Positions 1-8,575 of a DNA stretch of 64,000 bases are shown here, in pieces (position 1 is the first letter of the stretch; every line of letters begins with the position of its first letter). The position numbers and the translations under genes were made by a program. Origin of the DNA: Aquibium microcysteis (GTDB lineage Bacteria; Pseudomonadota; Alphaproteobacteria; Rhizobiales; Rhizobiaceae); the NCBI RefSeq assembly GCF_014495845.1, contig NZ_CP061080.1, positions 2,903,001 through 2,967,000 of the forward strand, written 5' to 3'. The notes under the pieces were generated by a model, which was given only the letters and a program-made list of their open reading frames with translations, did not search any database and was not told the DNA's origin.

Positions 1-762
1 CCGGTTCACCAGGCGGATGCGCGCAACGAGCATGTCGATGTGGGCGCTGGCGGCCTCGGTCGTCCCGGCGGCGACCGCGAGGGGCGGCTTGCGCAGCGCG
101 GCGAGCACATGGGCGGCATCGAAGCGGCGGATGCGATGGCGCTTGAGAAGCCTGGCGATCGTCGCCTCGCGGATGCGCGCGGCCTTGGCCGGCGTCGGCG
201 CGGTCTCCCACAGATCGAGCAGCCACGCGGCGCCGAGATCGTCTTCGAGCTCGAGCAGCGCCGGAAAGTAGCGCCAGAGCTGCTCGCGCATGCGGTTCGT
301 CAGCCGGCTGCGCTCGGCACCGAGACCCTCGGCCATGCGCGACCACTCGCGCAGTTCGACGACGACGGGATCGGCGGCCGCGAGCGGCCGGAAGCACCGG
401 GCATCGGTTCGCAGGGCCGAGGCCATCACTTCCGCGTCGCGGCTGTCGTCCTTGGCGCCGGCGAGGGTGAAGCGGTCGCGGAAGCGATCCATCTGCTTGG
501 GATTGATGGCGTGCACCGCGAAGCCGCGCTCGACCAGCGTTTCGACCACGGGGCCATGCGGCACCTCGATCGCGACCCGGATCCGGCCCGCCTCGGGCGC
601 ACCGCTGGTCGACGTCAGCCAGGCCGCCATCTCGGCGAGGCCTTCGCCGCCGTGCCTGAAGACCCTTTCGCCGATTCTCCGGCCATCACCGTCCGTGAGG
701 AACACATGATGGCTCTGCGACGCCCAGTCGACGCCGGCATACCACTGTTTCTGATCGGTCAT
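1..762 (-). CDS. IS110-family transposase, 3' end beyond window
   Basis: The reverse strand reads open from an ATG at 762 to the window edge, 254 codons with no stop, so the C-terminal part lies outside. The N-terminal half is the RuvC-like DEDD domain of IS110-type transposases: AGVDWAS near residue 10 (first Asp), AIEVPHGP near 64 (Glu) and the KDDSRDAEVMA block near 104 (paired Asp). A strong ribosome site (GGGAGAAAGG) lies just upstream of the ATG. The C-terminal transposase_20 domain with its serine is expected further left and cannot be checked. IS110 elements lack terminal inverted repeats, so element ends cannot be drawn from this sequence. It may be intact or truncated. Confidence 0.85.
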   Translation of the reverse strand, partial: MTDQKQWYAGVDWASQSHHVFLTDGDGRRIGERVFRHGGEGLAEMAAWLTSTSGAPEAGRIRVAIEVPHGPVVETLVERGFAVHAINPKQMDRFRDRFTLAGAKDDSRDAEVMASALRTDARCFRPLAAADPVVVELREWSRMAEGLGAERSRLTNRMREQLWRYFPALLELEDDLGAAWLLDLWETAPTPAKAARIREATIARLLKRHRIRRFDAAHVLAALRKPPLAVAAGTTEAASAHIDMLVARIRLVNR

Positions 763-1070
763 GTCCTTTCTCCCTTCGAGCATGCGAGCCACCGCGACCT
801 TCGCCGATCCCTGTACTGGCGCTCGGACGATGATCCGAAGGTCCGGCGCGGACTCCCCACGGGGCGTCGATCACGGCCAATCCGTCGGGGCACGCGTCCC
901 CCCCAGGTGGTCGGGCCACAGGAGGTGATTGGTCGCTCCCGACGGATCGGCTCGGTTCGGGAAAGCTACGCCGATTCGGGCCGTCGCCCGTGGGTCACGC
1001 TCCGTTCCGCTCCGCTTCACGTCGCGCGACCCACGGCGTGCATCCAGAAACCGCAGGAGAAAGGGTACAG

Positions 1071-1411
1071 AGGTGCCGAGCGAAGCGAGGCGGAGGGGGG
1101 GACCCCGCCGGACCAGTCCGGGACGACGGACGGTCGGCACGACGGACGTGGCCAGGCCGTCCATCACGCTCCCGCGCATCGACGGCCAGAGGATCCGACC
1201 CGCCCCCCCCACCTTCGTCATCCCGGAACGACGTCCGAGCGCAGCGAAGGACGACGTATCCGGGATCCATGCCTCGCCATCCGTCCCCGCGATCCGGCCC
1301 ACGACGAGGCCCGTGCCGCCCGGTCGCCGCTGCGAGCGCCACATCCTGCGCCCCCCCTCCGTCGTCGCTGCGCGACGCCACCTCCGCCCCCACTGCGTGG
1401 GGTGGAGGACA
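1071..1411. repeat. Direct repeat, copy A (341 bp)
   Basis: This block is repeated at 1462-1802 with a period of 391 bp and only scattered substitutions. Inside it are two palindromic sub-elements. One begins GTCATCCCGGAACG and ends CGTATCCGGGATCCATG, and recurs near 53.4-53.6 kb. The other pairs CCTCCGCCCCCACTG with GTGGGGTGGAGG. The many reading frames across it are low-complexity and do not look coding. The whole interval 763-1894 holds no gene that I can support. Confidence 0.85.
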
Positions 1412-1461
1412 GCCCGCCCCAAGCGCCGCCGCCCATCCTCCAACCCCACGAAGTGGGGGGA

Positions 1462-1802
1462 GGTGCCGAGCGAAGCGAGGCGGAGGGGGGGACCCCGCCG
1501 GGCCTGGTCGCGACGACGGACGGTCGGCACGACGGACGTGGCCAGGCCGTCCATCACGCTCCCGCGCATCGACGGCCCGAGGATCGGAGCCATCGTTGCC
1601 CCCCACCTTCGTCATCCCGGAACGGCGTCCAAGCGCAGCGCAGGACGTCGTATCCGGGATCCATGCCTCGCCATCCGTCCCCGCGATCCGGTCCACGACG
1701 AGGCACGCGCCGCCGCCGCCCCCGTCGCCGCCACATCCTGCGCCCCCCCTCCGTCGTCGCTGCGCGACGCCACCTCCGCCCCCACTGCGTGGGGTGGAGG
1801 AT
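1462..1802. repeat. Direct repeat, copy B (341 bp)
   Basis: This is the second copy of the 1071-1411 block in the same orientation. It keeps the GTCATCCCGGAACG and CCCCCACTGCGTGGGGTGG palindromes. Differences from copy A are mainly single-base changes and a short C-run and CCG-run length change. The 50-bp spacer between copies contains a further small palindrome, CCCCACGAAGTGGGG. Confidence 0.85.
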
Positions 1803-1894
1803 GGACCCTTCCAGCGAAATCAATGCCTTGCGAAAATTCTGTCCACACCCCTGCCGGTCCACCGCAGACTGGCCGCAGCTGAAGGAGGGCGGAT

Positions 1895-2323
1895 ATGGGC
1901 GGGGCGGGACTGAACGGGCGGAAGCTGCGGGAGACGATCACGCTCCTGCTGTCGCTCGCCGCGCATGCCGACGCCGCCGCCGGCCGTTGCTTTGCCGTGC
2001 GCTGGCTGGTGCTGTTCTTCCTGCGCCGCGGCGAGCAGGCCGCGCGGATCAGCGTCGCCGACGCGCTGCGGATCGACGTCGAAGCGATCGAGGACGAACT
2101 GGCGGCCGCCGCCGGGCCGGACGACGACAGCCCCTTCGATGCCGCGCTGGTCGCCTGGCGCTACCGCTGGTGCGCGGCGATGCTCTCCGCGGTGCTGGCC
2201 AGCATGGGCGGCACCGCCTGGGCGCCCGGCCGCGACGCGATCCCCGGACGCCCCGCCTGCCTCGCCGTCGCCTGCCCCGTCCTGCCCGGCCTGCCGCTGC
2301 CGCAGGTCCACGACACCTCCTGA
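1895..2323 (+). CDS. Hypothetical protein, 142 aa
   Basis: I do not recognise this protein. An excellent ribosome site (GAAGGAGG, 6-7 bases from the ATG) and GC-rich third positions argue that it is real. The N-terminal 100 residues look helical: a hydrophobic stretch LRETITLLLSLAAHADAA, then RWLVLFFLRRGEQAARI, an acidic segment with IDVEAIEDEL, and a Trp/Arg-rich helix with VAWRYRWCAAML. The last 40 residues are Pro/Gly-rich and unstructured-looking. No membrane segment is long enough to be convincing. It stands alone between the repeat block and a REP-like palindrome, so context gives no function. Confidence is moderate because of the surrounding repeats. Confidence 0.5.
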   Translation: MGGAGLNGRKLRETITLLLSLAAHADAAAGRCFAVRWLVLFFLRRGEQAARISVADALRIDVEAIEDELAAAAGPDDDSPFDAALVAWRYRWCAAMLSAVLASMGGTAWAPGRDAIPGRPACLAVACPVLPGLPLPQVHDTS

Positions 2324-2407
2324 CGCCGCGCCTGCGGCGCCCAAATCCCCATCCCGAGACCCAGCAAGGCCGGGCGGCAGAGCCGCCTCCCGGCCCGCCC
2401 GTGCTGC

Positions 2408-2503
2408 CGGAAATGCGGGGACAGTCTACGCAATTCGACCCCGGGACCGACCCGGAAAGGCGGAGAACGGTGTCGAATTGCGTAAACTGTCCCCGTATTT
2501 CCG
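2408..2503. repeat. REP-like inverted repeat
   Basis: Two arms of about 30 bases face each other. The left arm (2408-2439) carries GCGGGGACAGTCTACGCAAT and the right arm (2472-2503) carries ATTGCGTAAACTGTCCCCGT, its near-perfect reverse complement. About 32 bases separate them. The GGGGACAGTTTACGCAATTC core resembles repetitive extragenic palindromes seen in many proteobacteria. It lies just past the 3' end of the ABC operon and could also act as a transcription stop. Interval 2324-2534 otherwise shows nothing. Confidence 0.75.
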
Positions 2504-2534
2504 TCCCCGGATTGACCGCTCGCAGCAGTCGCCG

Positions 2535-3602
2535 CTACGCCGCCGCCAGGTTCAGGCCCGTCCCCCGGTCGAACAGGATGATCCGGTCGGGATTCCAGGA
2601 GAAGCCCACCGTGTCGTCGATCGAGAGCCGCTGCGAAGCCGGTGTCGTCAGCCGCACGAGAGTCTCGCCCGCCGCGAGCGTGACGATCTTCTCCACCCCG
2701 TGGTTCTCGACGTCGTGAACCCGTCCCCGCGCCGACGCGTCGGGATCGAGGCGGATGTCCTCGGGCCGCACGCCGAAGGTCACCGGGCGCCCGTCCTGCG
2801 AAGGCGCGGCCGCGATCGGCAGGGCGAAGCCCGCTTCCGCGACCGCCCGGCCATCGCGCACCGCGCCGTCGAGGAGGTTCATCGGCGGCGAGCCGACGGC
2901 CCGCGCGACGAAGGTGTTCCTCGGCCGGGCATAGATCTCGGCCGGCGTGCCGACCTGCACCAGCCGGCCGCGGTCGAGCACGCCGATCCGGTCGCCCATC
3001 GACATCGCCTCGACCTGGTCGTGCGTGACGAACAGGAAGGTGGCGCCGAGATTCATCTGCAGGTTCTTGAGTTCGATCCGGAGCGCCTCGCGCAGCTTGG
3101 CATCCAGCGCCGACAGCGGCTCGTCCATCAGGAAGACGCGCGGCTTGCGCACGATGGCGCGCCCGATCGAGACGCGCTGCATCTCGCCGCCCGACAGCCG
3201 GTCGGTCTTGCGGTCCATCAGGTGCTCGATGCGCAGCGTCCTGGCGACCCGCTCGACGCGGGCCTTGATCTCGGCGGGGTCGACGCGGCGGATCTTCGAC
3301 TTCAGCGGAAACTCGAGGTTCTCGCGGACCGTGTAGCGCGGGTAGAGCGAGTATTGCTGCAGCACCAGCGCCACGTCGCGCTCCGCCGCGCCCCAGTCGC
3401 CGACGTCGACGCCGTCGATCAGCACCGTGCCGGCGGTCGGCTTCTCCAGCCCCGCCACGACGCGCAGCGTCGTCGTCTTGCCGGCGCCGGTTTCGCCGAG
3501 CAGCACGAAGAACTGTCCGTCCTCGACCGTCAGGTCGAGACCCTTCAGCGCCGTGCTGTCGCCGAAGGTCTTGGTGACGTTTCTGAGCTCGATATGGGCC
3601 AT
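2535..3602 (-). CDS. Sugar-type ABC transporter ATP-binding protein (second ATPase)
   Basis: This is a 355-residue ATPase of the MalK/UgpC group, last in the operon that starts at 8218. Walker A is GETGAGKTT near residue 36, the signature is LSGGEMQR near 139 with Glu in place of the usual Gln, and Walker B is VFLMDEPLSALD near 158, with the switch His in [10 protein letters not shown]. The C-terminal 120 residues form the regulatory TOBE region. It should pair with the other ATPase (3606-4712) as an asymmetric dimer driving uptake through the two permeases. The substrate cannot be read from the sequence. The three-base gap to the upstream gene indicates co-translation. Confidence 0.9.
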   Translation of the reverse strand: MAHIELRNVTKTFGDSTALKGLDLTVEDGQFFVLLGETGAGKTTTLRVVAGLEKPTAGTVLIDGVDVGDWGAAERDVALVLQQYSLYPRYTVRENLEFPLKSKIRRVDPAEIKARVERVARTLRIEHLMDRKTDRLSGGEMQRVSIGRAIVRKPRVFLMDEPLSALDAKLREALRIELKNLQMNLGATFLFVTHDQVEAMSMGDRIGVLDRGRLVQVGTPAEIYARPRNTFVARAVGSPPMNLLDGAVRDGRAVAEAGFALPIAAAPSQDGRPVTFGVRPEDIRLDPDASARGRVHDVENHGVEKIVTLAAGETLVRLTTPASQRLSIDDTVGFSWNPDRIILFDRGTGLNLAAA

Positions 3603-3605
3603 GGC

Positions 3606-4712
3606 TTACAGTCTCACTCCGAGGCTCTTGCCGCTGGACGTGTCGAAGAAATGCGCCTGGGCGGGGTCGACGCGCGCATGGACGGGCTCGCCGGCCTTCG
3701 GCACGAAGCCGGAGGGCGTGCGGGCGCGCAGGATTTCGCCGCCCACCTTCAGGTCGACGATGTCGTGCGAGCCGAGCGGCTCGATGATGTGGGCGACCAC
3801 GGGCACGTAGCCCGGCTGCGCCTCGCGGCTCACCAGCACGGCTTCGGGGCGGATGCCGAGCTTCAGCGCGCCGCTGCCGGAATGTCCGTCGAGCCTTCCC
3901 AGCAGTTCCGGCGGAAAGGCGAAGCCGGGGACAGCCGCGTCGATCGCCACCGAGACGTCGGCGCCCTCGCTGCGCACGATCGCCGGCGCGACGTTCATCA
4001 CCGGGCTGCCGACGAACTGCGCCACGAAGAGGTTCTGCGGATGCCGGTAGACCTCCTCGGGCGCACCGACCTGCTGCAGCACGCCCTCGTGCATGATCAC
4101 GATCCGGTCGGCGAGGCTCATCGCCTCGACCTGGTCGTGGGTGACGTAGATCGTCGTCGAGCCCTGCTTGACGTGCAGCCGCTTGATCTCGGCCCGCATC
4201 TCCTCGCGCAGCTTGGCGTCGAGCGCGCCGATCGGCTCGTCCATCAGCATCGCCTTGGGATGGCGCACCAGCGCGCGTCCGATCGCCACGCGCTGCATGT
4301 CGCCGCCCGAGAGCGCCGAGGGCCTGCGGTCGAGAAGCTCGGTGATCTTCAGGACCCTGGCGATCGCCCGCACCGCCTCGTCGATGCCCGCCTTGCCCAT
4401 GCCCGTCGCGCGCAGCGGAAAGGCGATGTTCTCGTAGACGGTCATGTGCGGATAGAGCGAGAAGGACTGGAACACCATGGCGATGTCGCGGTCCGAGCAC
4501 TTCAGGTGCTGCACCGGCTTGCCGTCGATCAGGATATCGCCCTCGTCGATCGTCTCCAGCCCGGCGATGGCGCGCAGCGTCGTCGTCTTGCCGCAGCCCG
4601 ACTGGCCGAGCATGACGATGAACTCGCCGTCCTCGATCGTCAGGTTGAGGTCCTTGATGACCTGGACGGCGCCGAACCATTTCTGCACGCCGCGAAGCTC
4701 GATATGCGTCAT
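3606..4712 (-). CDS. Sugar-type ABC transporter ATP-binding protein (first ATPase)
   Basis: This 368-residue MalK/UgpC-type ATPase has Walker A GQSGCGKTT near residue 36, signature LSGGDMQR (Asp replacing the canonical Gln), Walker B AMLMDEPIGALD and the switch histidine in [10 protein letters not shown], followed by a TOBE domain. The ATG at 4712 overlaps the stop of the small membrane protein as ATGA, which fixes the start; a longer reading frame upstream is the shadow of that gene. Having two different ATPases in one operon suggests a heterodimer rather than the MalK homodimer. Confidence 0.9.
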   Translation of the reverse strand: MTHIELRGVQKWFGAVQVIKDLNLTIEDGEFIVMLGQSGCGKTTTLRAIAGLETIDEGDILIDGKPVQHLKCSDRDIAMVFQSFSLYPHMTVYENIAFPLRATGMGKAGIDEAVRAIARVLKITELLDRRPSALSGGDMQRVAIGRALVRHPKAMLMDEPIGALDAKLREEMRAEIKRLHVKQGSTTIYVTHDQVEAMSLADRIVIMHEGVLQQVGAPEEVYRHPQNLFVAQFVGSPVMNVAPAIVRSEGADVSVAIDAAVPGFAFPPELLGRLDGHSGSGALKLGIRPEAVLVSREAQPGYVPVVAHIIEPLGSHDIVDLKVGGEILRARTPSGFVPKAGEPVHARVDPAQAHFFDTSSGKSLGVRL

Positions 4713-4954
4713 GCCTTTTCTCCGGCCTTGCCGTCGTGATGGTCGGAGACGTCGAAGGCGCCGTCCGGGTTCTTCGCCTTCGCCGGGCCGATCTTGCCGG
4801 TGATCATGAAGCCGACCAGCCCGATCAGGATCAGCGTCACGCCGTACCGGTGCAGGAAGAAGTTCCACGGCTGGCACAGCGCCACGATGCCGAGGATCAT
4901 CAGCGTCTGGAACGCCGGGTGCAGCCAGCGCTGGTTGAAGGCGCGGAAGCTCAT
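4709..4954 (-). CDS. Small two-helix membrane protein in ABC operon, 81 aa
   Basis: The 81-residue protein has two hydrophobic segments, about residues 15-34 (FQTLMILGIVALCQPWNFF) and 39-53 (VTLILIGLVGFMITG), then a charged His/Asp/Lys-rich tail. Its start overlaps the permease stop (ATGA at 4951-4954) and its stop overlaps the ATPase start (ATGA at 4709-4712), so it is translated as an integral member of the operon. I do not recognise the family; it does not look like the DUF2160 protein known from glycerol ABC operons. A role as an accessory subunit of the transporter is inference from position only. Confidence 0.8.
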   Translation of the reverse strand: MSFRAFNQRWLHPAFQTLMILGIVALCQPWNFFLHRYGVTLILIGLVGFMITGKIGPAKAKNPDGAFDVSDHHDGKAGEKA

Positions 4955-5910
4955 TTGCGGATCGCCCCGAAGCTCATGCCGCGCAGGAGATGGTTGCGCA
5001 GGAGGAAGGTGAAGATGGCCACCGGCAGCAGGAACAGGAAGGTGCCGGAGGCGATCACGGTCCAGTCGGGCAGGCCCGACCCGACCTGGCTCGGGATGAA
5101 GGGCGGCGCGGTCTGCGCCGTGCGGCGCGTCATGATCAGCGCGAAGGCGTATTCGTTCCACGCCGTGATGAAGCAGAACACGGCGGTCGCCGCGATGCCG
5201 GTCGCCGCCTCCGGCAGCACCACCTTGAAGAAGGCCTCCATGCGCGTGTAGCCGTCGACGAGCGCCGCCTCCTCGTACTCCTTCGGGATCTCGTCGATGA
5301 AGCCCTTCATCAGCCAGACCGAAAAGGAGAGGTTGAAGGCGGTGTAGAGGATGATGAGGCCGAGATGCGTGTCGTTGAGGCCGACCGCGCGGTACATCAG
5401 GAACATCGGGATCGCCACCACCACCGGTGGCAGCATGCGCGTCGACAGGATGAAGAACAGCCAGTCCTGCTCGCCCTTCACCTTGAAGCGCGAGAAGCCG
5501 TAGGCGGTGATCGTCCCCATGCCGACGGCCAGCACCGTCGAGACGATGGCCACGATCAGCGAGTTGACGAAGCGGCTGGGATAGCCCGACAGCTGGACGT
5601 TGCCCTGGCCGTCGCGCACCACCTTCTCGCCGCCGTCGAAGACCAGCCGCTCCCACCACGGGGCGGCGGCATATTCCTCCGGCGTCGGCTGCTCGCGCAT
5701 CTGCGAGCGGCGCAGCACCAGCTTCACGAAGGGCGAGATCTCGGGCTCGAACAGCACCGTCGGCGGGATGGTCGTGGCGAGGTTGCGCGGCTTGAAGGAG
5801 GTCGAGACGATCCAGTAGATCGGCGCGAGGAAGATGATCGTGGCGATCAGCACGCCGACGATGGCGATCCTGTTGAGGGCGCGCTCGGAGGTGGTCTGGA
5901 CGGCCGCCAT
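4951..5910 (-). CDS. Sugar-type ABC transporter permease (MalG-like)
   Basis: This is a 319-residue inner-membrane permease of the CUT1 MalG/UgpE type with about six membrane segments. The EAA-loop that docks to the ATPase is visible as EYEEAALVDGYTRMEAFFKV, about 70 residues before the C-terminus, and the C-terminus ends in LRNHLLRGMSFGAIRK as usual for MalG-type subunits. A periplasmic insert of about 80 residues follows the first helix. It sits one base after the other permease stop and its own stop overlaps the small membrane protein. Confidence 0.9.
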   Translation of the reverse strand: MAAVQTTSERALNRIAIVGVLIATIIFLAPIYWIVSTSFKPRNLATTIPPTVLFEPEISPFVKLVLRRSQMREQPTPEEYAAAPWWERLVFDGGEKVVRDGQGNVQLSGYPSRFVNSLIVAIVSTVLAVGMGTITAYGFSRFKVKGEQDWLFFILSTRMLPPVVVAIPMFLMYRAVGLNDTHLGLIILYTAFNLSFSVWLMKGFIDEIPKEYEEAALVDGYTRMEAFFKVVLPEAATGIAATAVFCFITAWNEYAFALIMTRRTAQTAPPFIPSQVGSGLPDWTVIASGTFLFLLPVAIFTFLLRNHLLRGMSFGAIRK

Positions 5911-5911
5911 C

Positions 5912-6817
5912 TCAGCGTTCCTTCACTTTGTTCAGGTATTTCACGTAGATGTTGGTGATCGCGATGACCATGATCAGCACGATGTAGGCGAGCGCGCAGC
6001 TGAGCCCCGTCTGCCATTCCTGGAAGGCCATCTTGTACAGCCGGATCGAGATCACCTCGGTCGTCGGCTGGCTGGTCAGGATGTAGGCGAGGTCGAAGGT
6101 CTTGAAGGCCTCCATCGTGCGGAAGATGATGGCGATCATCAGGATCGGCGCGACCAGCGGCAGCGTGATCCGGAAGAAGGTGTAGAGGGGACCCGCCCGG
6201 TCGATCGCCGCCGCCTCGTAGAGGTGCTTCGGCACCGCCGACAGCCCTGCGAGCGACAGGAGCATCACGAAGGGCGACCACATCCAGATGTCGGTGAGCG
6301 CCACCGCGTAGAGCGCCATGTCCGGGTCCGACAGCCATTCGAACCGGCCGAGCCCGAGCGCATAGTTGATGATGCCGAAGGACGGATCGTAGAGCAGCTT
6401 CCAGAACAGCCCGACGACGGCCATTGACAGCATCATCGGCAGGAGCAGCAGCGTCGTGATCAGGCCCTTGAAGGGAATGTCGCGGTTGAGCAGCAGCGCC
6501 ACGCCGAAGCCGACGATCACCTGCCCCGCGACCGAGACGATCACGTATTTGGCGGTGATGGCGAAATTCGACCAGATGAACGGGTCGTTGAGCAGCGTGC
6601 GGTAGTTGTCGAGACCGACGAAATTGGCCGGCGCGTTCGACGAGGCGCGGAAATCCGTGAACGAGTATCCGAGCGAATAGAGCAGCGGGAAGATGTTGAA
6701 GACGATCAGGAAGACGATCGTCGGAATGATGAAGAGGTTCCTGATCGACAGGTCGCTCAGTCCCCGCCGCGCCGCACGGCTGCGCGGGTCGAGTGTCGTC
6801 ATCGTCAATGTCGTCAA
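5912..6817 (-). CDS. Sugar-type ABC transporter permease (MalF-like)
   Basis: This is a 301-residue CUT1 permease with six hydrophobic segments; the EAA loop reads YEAAAIDRAGPLYTFFRITL. The first possible start is a TTG at 6817, seven bases after GGAGGAG, and this spacing favours it over the in-frame ATG at 6802, which would be too far from any ribosome site. The 90-bp gap to the binding-protein gene upstream is typical of these operons, where binding protein is made in excess. Confidence 0.9.
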   Translation of the reverse strand: MTTLTMTTLDPRSRAARRGLSDLSIRNLFIIPTIVFLIVFNIFPLLYSLGYSFTDFRASSNAPANFVGLDNYRTLLNDPFIWSNFAITAKYVIVSVAGQVIVGFGVALLLNRDIPFKGLITTLLLLPMMLSMAVVGLFWKLLYDPSFGIINYALGLGRFEWLSDPDMALYAVALTDIWMWSPFVMLLSLAGLSAVPKHLYEAAAIDRAGPLYTFFRITLPLVAPILMIAIIFRTMEAFKTFDLAYILTSQPTTEVISIRLYKMAFQEWQTGLSCALAYIVLIMVIAITNIYVKYLNKVKER

Positions 6818-6907
6818 AACCCTGCTCCTCCCAGAGCCTCGCGGCGACGGGCCGCGCGAAACGGATCGAGGGGGCGGCGGTGGCCGCCCCCTCGCACCGG
6901 GATGGCG

Positions 6908-8218
6908 TCACTTCACGCGGTTGTACTTCTTGAAGGTGGCGTTCCAGTCGGCGGCGAGCGCGTCGAGGGCTTCCTTCGCGGTGCCCTGTCCGGCCGTCAC
7001 GTAGGGGTAGATGCGCTGGTTCATCTGGATCAGCAGCTCGGCATATTCCGGCGTCGCCCAGAAGTCCTTCACCTTGAACATGGTCTCGTAGAAGGCCTTG
7101 TTGTAGGGCGTCGCGTTCTGGAACTCCTCCGACTCCAGCACCTTGGCGCTGGCGGTATAGCCGCCGAGTTCGGCCCAGCGCTTCTGGGTCTCGTCCTTGA
7201 TGAACCATTCGAGGAACTTCATCGATTCCTCCTGGTTCTCCGAATAGGAGATGACCGAGATGCCCTGCCCGCCGAGCGCGGCGAACTGGTGGCCGTCCGG
7301 ACCTGCCGGATTGGCGAAGAAGCCGGTGACCTTGGCGTTCGGGTTCGAGGCCTCGTTGGTCAGCGCCGGGAAGAAGGCGAAGTAGTTCATGCTCATCGCC
7401 GCCAGGTTCTCGGTGATCGCCTGGTTGTTCTCGACGAAGAAGGTCTTGGCCCAGCCGGGCGGCGTGAAGCCGTAGAGCTCGCGGTACATCTCGAGCGCCT
7501 TCACGTTCTGCTCGGAATTGATGATCCCGTCGACCTTGTAGGTGGCGTAGTCGCCGAGCTCGCCGCCGTAGGAGAAGATGGCGTTCTCGACGCCCATGAC
7601 GAGGCCGTCATAGGAGTTGTCGGTGTAGATGGCGATGCCGTAGCGGTTCTGGTCCGGACGGTGGAAGAACTCGGCGATGTCGCGCATCTGCGCCCAGGTG
7701 GCCGGCGGCGCGAGATCGTAGCCATACTTGGCCTTGAACGCCTCCATCTCCTTGGGGTCCTCGAACCAGTCCTTGCGGTAGGACCAGCCGACCGCGTCGC
7801 CCTCCGCCGGGATCGACCAGTATTTTCCGGAACTGGCGGGATACTCGGCGTAATACTTCACCGTCGCCGGCGCCATCACGTTGTTCAGGTCGTGCTTGTT
7901 GAAGAACTCGGTGAGGTCGACGTAGTGCCCGGCCTCGGAAGCCGCGCCGATCCACTGCGAGTCGCCGACGACCATGTCGTAGGCCGAACCGCGGGCGTTG
8001 AGCTCGGTGAAGGTCTTGGTCTGGAAGTCGGACCACGGCGTGGTCTCGACCGTGACCTTGACCCCCGTCTCGGCCTCGTATTCGTTGACCAGTTCCTGCA
8101 GGTAGTTCGCCGGATCCCATTCCGCCCAGAAGATCGTCAGTTCCTGAGCGAACACGGAGGTCGAACAGGCAAGCGTCAGTCCAAGACCGGCCACGAGGCC
8201 GGTGATCCTATTGCGCAT
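6908..8218 (-). CDS. ABC transporter extracellular solute-binding protein, family 1
   Basis: The 436-residue precursor has a clean Sec signal peptide ending ...STSVFA before QELTIFWAEWD. The mature protein is an SBP_bac_1 fold with many aromatic residues (WIGAAS, YWSIPAEGDAVGWSYRKDW) typical of sugar or polyol binding. The ATG at 8218 is chosen because GGGAGG lies eight bases upstream; an ATG 24 bases earlier has no such site. As the first gene of the operon it should bind substrate in the periplasm and deliver it to the two permeases. The ligand is unknown. Confidence 0.92.
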   Translation of the reverse strand: MRNRITGLVAGLGLTLACSTSVFAQELTIFWAEWDPANYLQELVNEYEAETGVKVTVETTPWSDFQTKTFTELNARGSAYDMVVGDSQWIGAASEAGHYVDLTEFFNKHDLNNVMAPATVKYYAEYPASSGKYWSIPAEGDAVGWSYRKDWFEDPKEMEAFKAKYGYDLAPPATWAQMRDIAEFFHRPDQNRYGIAIYTDNSYDGLVMGVENAIFSYGGELGDYATYKVDGIINSEQNVKALEMYRELYGFTPPGWAKTFFVENNQAITENLAAMSMNYFAFFPALTNEASNPNAKVTGFFANPAGPDGHQFAALGGQGISVISYSENQEESMKFLEWFIKDETQKRWAELGGYTASAKVLESEEFQNATPYNKAFYETMFKVKDFWATPEYAELLIQMNQRIYPYVTAGQGTAKEALDALAADWNATFKKYNRVK

Positions 8219-8376
8219 AATGACTTCCTCCCATCTATGCACCTACCGTCTGAAGTGCCGGCCGACGGCTGGCACAGGTAGTCCCATGCTGGCGCTGCCC
8301 GGCCGAAGAGAACGGTTCCTCCCGTCTTCGGCCCGCGCTTCGGGGAAATGCTCCCTCACATTCACCCGGTACAATC

Positions 8377-8405
8377 TGGTATTACCAAATGGCGAAGCGC
8401 GTCAA
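8377..8405 (-). promoter_or_regulatory. Putative promoter and GntR-type operator of the ABC operon
   Basis: On the reverse strand TTGACG (8400-8405) and TAATAC (8379-8384) are separated by 15 bases. The palindrome TGGTATTACCA (8377-8387) covers the -10 element and matches the FadR-subfamily GntR consensus TNGTNNNACNA. It lies about 160 bases upstream of the binding-protein start. The regulator is not identified; neither TetR gene nearby would be expected to use this motif. The rest of 8219-8575 holds nothing I recognise. Confidence 0.45.
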
Positions 8406-8575
8406 GGCCCTTCTCTCGATCTGTTGCGCCGCTCCCTGCAGCAATTTGGCTCCGAAAGGCAACATTCTCCAATCAATTCCGCCGAATAGAGCATCGGGGA
8501 GGAACGAGGCGCGATCATGATCGAGAGCCAGCCGAAAGATCAGGCAGCAAACTGGTCGAACCAGATAGGGGCCGG

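Noticed and set aside
1071..1802. CRISPR-like repeat array
   Set aside because: There are only two copies, each 341 bp long with internal palindromes; no short repeat-spacer pattern and no cas gene is present.
40..2718. Very long open frame of 892 codons across the repeats
   Set aside because: It is a by-product of high GC: it crosses the IS110 gene on the other strand and both repeat copies, has Arg/Pro/Gly-rich composition and matches no family.
1965..4739. Open frame of 924 codons on the plus strand opposite the ABC genes
   Set aside because: It is the antisense shadow of the two ATPase genes, which have all expected motifs on the reverse strand.
2535..8218. Glycerol (glp) ABC transporter
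   Set aside because: Two ATPases plus a small membrane protein recall the rhizobial glycerol operon, but the small protein does not look like DUF2160 and the binding protein is shorter and different.
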